Shown one piece after another: positions 3,355 to 5,665 of a stretch of DNA of 5,665 nucleotides. The stretch is taken from assembly GCA_017452335.1 (NCBI GenBank), contig JAFTMP010000257.1:1-5665 (forward strand), written 5' to 3'. Within the stretch, counting starts at the first letter, position 1. Each line of letters begins with the position of its first letter. The translations under genes were made by a program, and so were the position numbers. Source of the stretch: Clostridia bacterium (GTDB lineage Bacteria > Bacillota > Clostridia > Oscillospirales > CAG-272). The notes below the pieces were generated by a model. It saw only the letters and a list, made by a program, of their open reading frames with translations. It was not told the DNA's origin and did no database searches.

Positions 3355-5665
3355 TCAGTCGATCTTGTCTACCAAGCCGACGATAAACTGTTGCAATATA
3401 CCAATATCTCTGGTGTTGACCTTTGGTTTATTGTTTTCATCAAAGTCTTTGTATACGTTAGCGTATGCCAATTGAGCATCATCCAAGACAATCATGCCCA
3501 CAACGTATTGACGAAGCATTGCTAAATCGCGTGTGTTGACTTTGCCGTCACCATTCAAATCGCCAGTATCATATATGTTCACTTCTTGGAAATCACTTTC
3601 AATCAAATCATCAGAAGTTGCGTTTAAGAATGCATAATTGCCTGTGGTAATACCTTCGCTTGCCGAGAATGTAATATCAGCAACTGAAACCTTGGCGTTG
3701 TCTTCTGCCGACAGAACTTCTATAGTAAGATAGTCCTCTCCTTGCTCTACCAGCTTTACTTGTTCAGGCAAAGTAATGCTCTTGAGGGTTGCTATTTCAT
3801 GATCAAAAGTGATTTTGATTATGGTGTTTTTAATATCGGTTCCTTGAATGGACAGGGTAGTATTGAAGTCAATACCCGGTGCAACACGGAAATCTGATGT
3901 GGATATTACGCCTACACCTGTGGTTTCTTTTTTGTATATAGCGGAATATGTGCGATCGCCTTCTGTCGGTTGAATCTCATTATCCCAGCCCACAAACAGT
4001 TTTCCGCAGGGGGCATATATAGTGCCATTGTATTTCGGTGTCTTGCCGTAAGCGTAGCTTTCAGTAATACTAAACTCTCCGTCGTCTACTGTAAACCGCC
4101 ATGTGATTTGGTATTCTCTTGCTATTTCATACCACACTGCCGTATAAACCTCATTCTTGAGTGTTGGAACTAACGGGTTCGCTTTGCCGTCTCCATCAAT
4201 GTCCCAACCGGCAAACACATAGTCAAATTCATCAGTGGAGTTTTTCTCAGGCTCAACGTCGCAATAGGGAAGAGTTCCTTCCGCTACCTCTGTTTCCAAA
4301 ATCAGACTTCCGTCACTGTTTTCCCATCTTACGATAAAGTACTCAATGATGGTTATAGTCACAGTTTCGGTACGATCACCTGTAAATTCAACGTTAAAGG
4401 TATATTTTCCTGCCGCTAAATTATCCAGATAGCTTGTTTTAATAAGAAGCTTATGATCGCTGATTTCGTAATCCGATCCTGCCAAAAGTAAACTGTCATT
4501 GCACTTTATTTCCTTGATGGAATCATCTGCAGAACAATAGTAAGAAATTTCAATATCGTGTTTGTCCTTCTTATCATATTTTGCAGAATGCAGTCCGATC
4601 TCAGGCTCGTACGAGCTTACTTCTGACGAAAATTCCTTTGCTGTTATATGAATCAGATTATTATCTGCAGCATCACCTTTTTCAACACCATTGAGGGATT
4701 CTGTGTAAATGGAGATGATTGTATTTTCATCAATTACAATCCCGTTTTCCAGAGGAATTTCCAAATAAATCGTCTGTCCGGGAGAGATTTCTCCTAAAGA
4801 GAATACACTTGCTGCAGCTTTTATGTTTTCCGCAGTATAGTTACCAACTGCAACATACAAATTACCGCTATCTTTGAGATTTCCGGTATTCTTGATTGCA
4901 AACAGCAGTTTATTCCGGCTTCCCAGCAACAATTGCTTGACATACGGGCTTAAATCCGAATAATTCAAGCTGACTGTGATGGGCGCCCCGATCATGGTGT
5001 CTGTAGTCGAGTCGTAAAGAGAAATCAAAACAGTTCCTTGGTATTGCGAAAGGTCTACAGAATAGTTTCCGGTAGTACCCGATGCCAATGTTGCAGTCAA
5101 AGGGATTTGCGTTCCATCAACAATAGCATAAATACCGGTAGGCTTAGCGCCGTTGTTGGTAATTGTTATGTCTAAGGATTGATTTACATAGGATGTTTCG
5201 TAATGATCCAAACTGCAGTTGGAGGTTAGCTCATAATAATCTGTCACTGTTGATACAGGCATACCGTATTCGTCTACATACGAGACATTGAGGAGCAATT
5301 GGTTATTTGACAACACCGCGCTGTAGGAGGAAATATATCGGTTTTTGCATGCATATACGGAGCTTGTATGAATGGCAACAGGGGAGCCCCAGTTTTCACC
5401 ATCAAAGAACAGTCCGTACAGTTCGCTTCCACTGATGTTATCACCGTTTTCATCCCATACGATGTTCTTGGCATAGATGATCGCAACGGCAGTTCCGTTT
5501 TGATCATTGATCAGCAAAAACTCATCCGAAATATCCGATACGTCATCGGGGAGGCTGACAGCGCCCGCAGACTTATCCAATTTCAAACCGTTCAGAGCAC
5601 TTGCACCATCCAAAACATTTCCGTAAACAACATTCTTTCCAACGGAAATCACAGATGTTGCGTAT
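3355..5665 (-). CDS. Large multidomain secreted protein ending in a dockerin (5' end outside window)
   Basis: About 769 C-terminal residues are visible. The frame is still open at the right edge, so the GTG at 5652 is an internal Val. Numbering from that Val, residues about 40-145 contain beta-propeller-like strands (SELYGLFFDGENWGSPVAI). LDITITNNG (160-168) and LLFAIKNTGN (249-258) head two CARDB/Ig-like segments. Residues 347-436 match an X2 module (GSDYEIS at 392-398, then TSYLDNLAAGKYTF at 406-419). Residues 437-510 and 513-575 are two InlB/Flg_new-type repeats, marked by FAGWD and FVGWD. Residues 578-694 resemble a cohesin-fold beta-sandwich. Residues 697-765 are a dockerin with two Ca2+-loop/helix repeats. 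Dockerins bind cohesins to assemble proteins at the cell surface. No catalytic domain is seen; it may lie upstream. A promoter would also be outside the window. Confidence 0.9.
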   Translation of the reverse strand, partial: YATSVISVGKNVVYGNVLDGASALNGLKLDKSAGAVSLPDDVSDISDEFLLINDQNGTAVAIIYAKNIVWDENGDNISGSELYGLFFDGENWGSPVAIHTSSVYACKNRYISSYSAVLSNNQLLLNVSYVDEYGMPVSTVTDYYELTSNCSLDHYETSYVNQSLDITITNNGAKPTGIYAIVDGTQIPLTATLASGTTGNYSVDLSQYQGTVLISLYDSTTDTMIGAPITVSLNYSDLSPYVKQLLLGSRNKLLFAIKNTGNLKDSGNLYVAVGNYTAENIKAAASVFSLGEISPGQTIYLEIPLENGIVIDENTIISIYTESLNGVEKGDAADNNLIHITAKEFSSEVSSYEPEIGLHSAKYDKKDKHDIEISYYCSADDSIKEIKCNDSLLLAGSDYEISDHKLLIKTSYLDNLAAGKYTFNVEFTGDRTETVTITIIEYFIVRWENSDGSLILETEVAEGTLPYCDVEPEKNSTDEFDYVFAGWDIDGDGKANPLVPTLKNEVYTAVWYEIAREYQITWRFTVDDGEFSITESYAYGKTPKYNGTIYAPCGKLFVGWDNEIQPTEGDRTYSAIYKKETTGVGVISTSDFRVAPGIDFNTTLSIQGTDIKNTIIKITFDHEIATLKSITLPEQVKLVEQGEDYLTIEVLSAEDNAKVSVADITFSASEGITTGNYAFLNATSDDLIESDFQEVNIYDTGDLNGDGKVNTRDLAMLRQYVVGMIVLDDAQLAYANVYKDFDENNKPKVNTRDIGILQQFIVGLVDKID
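3358..3564 (-). other. Dockerin module (type I-like) at the protein C-terminus
   Basis: The first repeat, DLNGDGKVNTRDLAMLRQYV (visible residues 698-717), has a canonical Asp/Asn calcium loop. The second, DFDENNKPKVNTRD (736-749), keeps the terminal N-T-R-D but its loop is two residues longer. The pair of residues that usually governs cohesin recognition (loop positions 10 and 11) is Thr-Arg in both repeats, so internal two-fold symmetry is preserved. Confidence 0.9.
3571..3921 (-). other. Cohesin-like beta-sandwich module next to the dockerin
   Basis: Visible residues 578-694 show a run of beta strands: a loop with APG, then IIKITFDHEIATLKSI, YLTIEV, VADITFSASEG and TTGNYAFL. This order and spacing resemble cohesin and related carbohydrate-binding folds. 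Similarity is at the level of fold pattern only, so it could instead be another Ig-like spacer. Confidence 0.5.
3928..4344 (-). repeat. Two InlB/Flg_new-type surface repeats within the dockerin protein
   Basis: Copies at visible residues 437-510 and 513-575 share I/V-x-W at the start, a central Tyr-rich part, F-(A/V)-GWD, and a terminal YTAVW or YSAIY. The first carries an insert, DIDGDGKAN (484-492), that looks like a calcium loop. They are divergent protein repeats and not recent DNA duplications. In this family such repeats act as stalk or adhesion modules. Confidence 0.75.
4345..4614 (-). other. X2 (CBM_X2) immunoglobulin-like module
   Basis: Visible residues 347-436 match the X2 pattern seen in cellulosomal proteins: an initial P-E-I...A-K-Y-D-K, a central LLLAGSDYEIS, then KLLIKTSYLDNLAAGKYTF and a final VTITI strand. 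X2 modules are associated with cell-wall or polysaccharide contact and with spacing in scaffoldins. This supports a cellulosome-like setting for the dockerin. Confidence 0.75.

Noticed and set aside
3352..3365. AGATC-AGTC-GATCT inverted repeat at the dockerin gene stop codon, sharing ATCAGTCGA with 3113-3121
   Set aside because: The arms are only five bases and the shared nine-base word could easily be chance. No structural or positional logic links the two sites.
3232..3525. Plus-strand 97-codon frame across the 3' end of the dockerin gene
   Set aside because: It begins inside the terminator stem, has no ribosome site or promoter, and is antisense to the clearly recognised dockerin.
5650..5652. 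GTG as the start of the large dockerin protein
   Set aside because: The frame stays open to the window edge, there is no signal peptide after the GTG, and no ribosome site can be judged in the remaining 13 bases. The gene is truncated by the window.

Overview
The window looks like chromosome from a strictly anaerobic, Gram-positive member of the Clostridia, probably a gut-type Oscillospiraceae or Lachnospiraceae relative. Three things point there: a two-iron superoxide reductase, a dockerin-bearing surface protein with a cellulosome-type X2 module, and a lipoprotein carrying a Firmicutes-type discoidin-like domain. No rRNA, tRNA, CRISPR array, transposase or attachment site was seen.

Left part, plus strand (1-2373). 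The 3' two-thirds of a MATE-family efflux transporter enters from the left edge. It overlaps a 56-residue DUF3006-like gene by 35 bases. A strong extended -10 promoter (1197-1225) then drives a 348-residue lipoprotein, which has a Thr-Pro linker, a beta-rich domain and a C-terminal galactose-binding-like domain. A terminator at 2338-2373 ends this unit.

Middle, minus strand (2383-3154). This is a complete single-gene unit: promoter, leader with a palindrome, Shine-Dalgarno, a 209-residue protein and its own terminator. The protein is a class I desulfoferrodoxin (superoxide reductase) with an extra C-terminal BFD-like [2Fe-2S] domain. The fusion suggests that an electron-entry site has been built into the oxygen-defence enzyme. 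This is the most interesting item in the window.

Right part, minus strand (3227-5665). This holds the C-terminal 769 or so residues of a very large secreted protein whose start lies beyond the right edge. In order it has a beta-propeller-like tail, two CARDB/Ig-like segments, an X2 module, two InlB/Flg_new-type repeats, a cohesin-like beta-sandwich and a terminal type I-like dockerin. It suggests a cell-surface or cellulosome-like assembly. This gene is visibly richer in A+T than the transporter end of the window.

The three regions appear to be separate transcription units, and I see no evidence that they form one pathway. Two broad themes recur: cell-surface carbohydrate or protein interaction (lipoprotein and dockerin protein) and anaerobe stress handling (superoxide reductase and MATE efflux).
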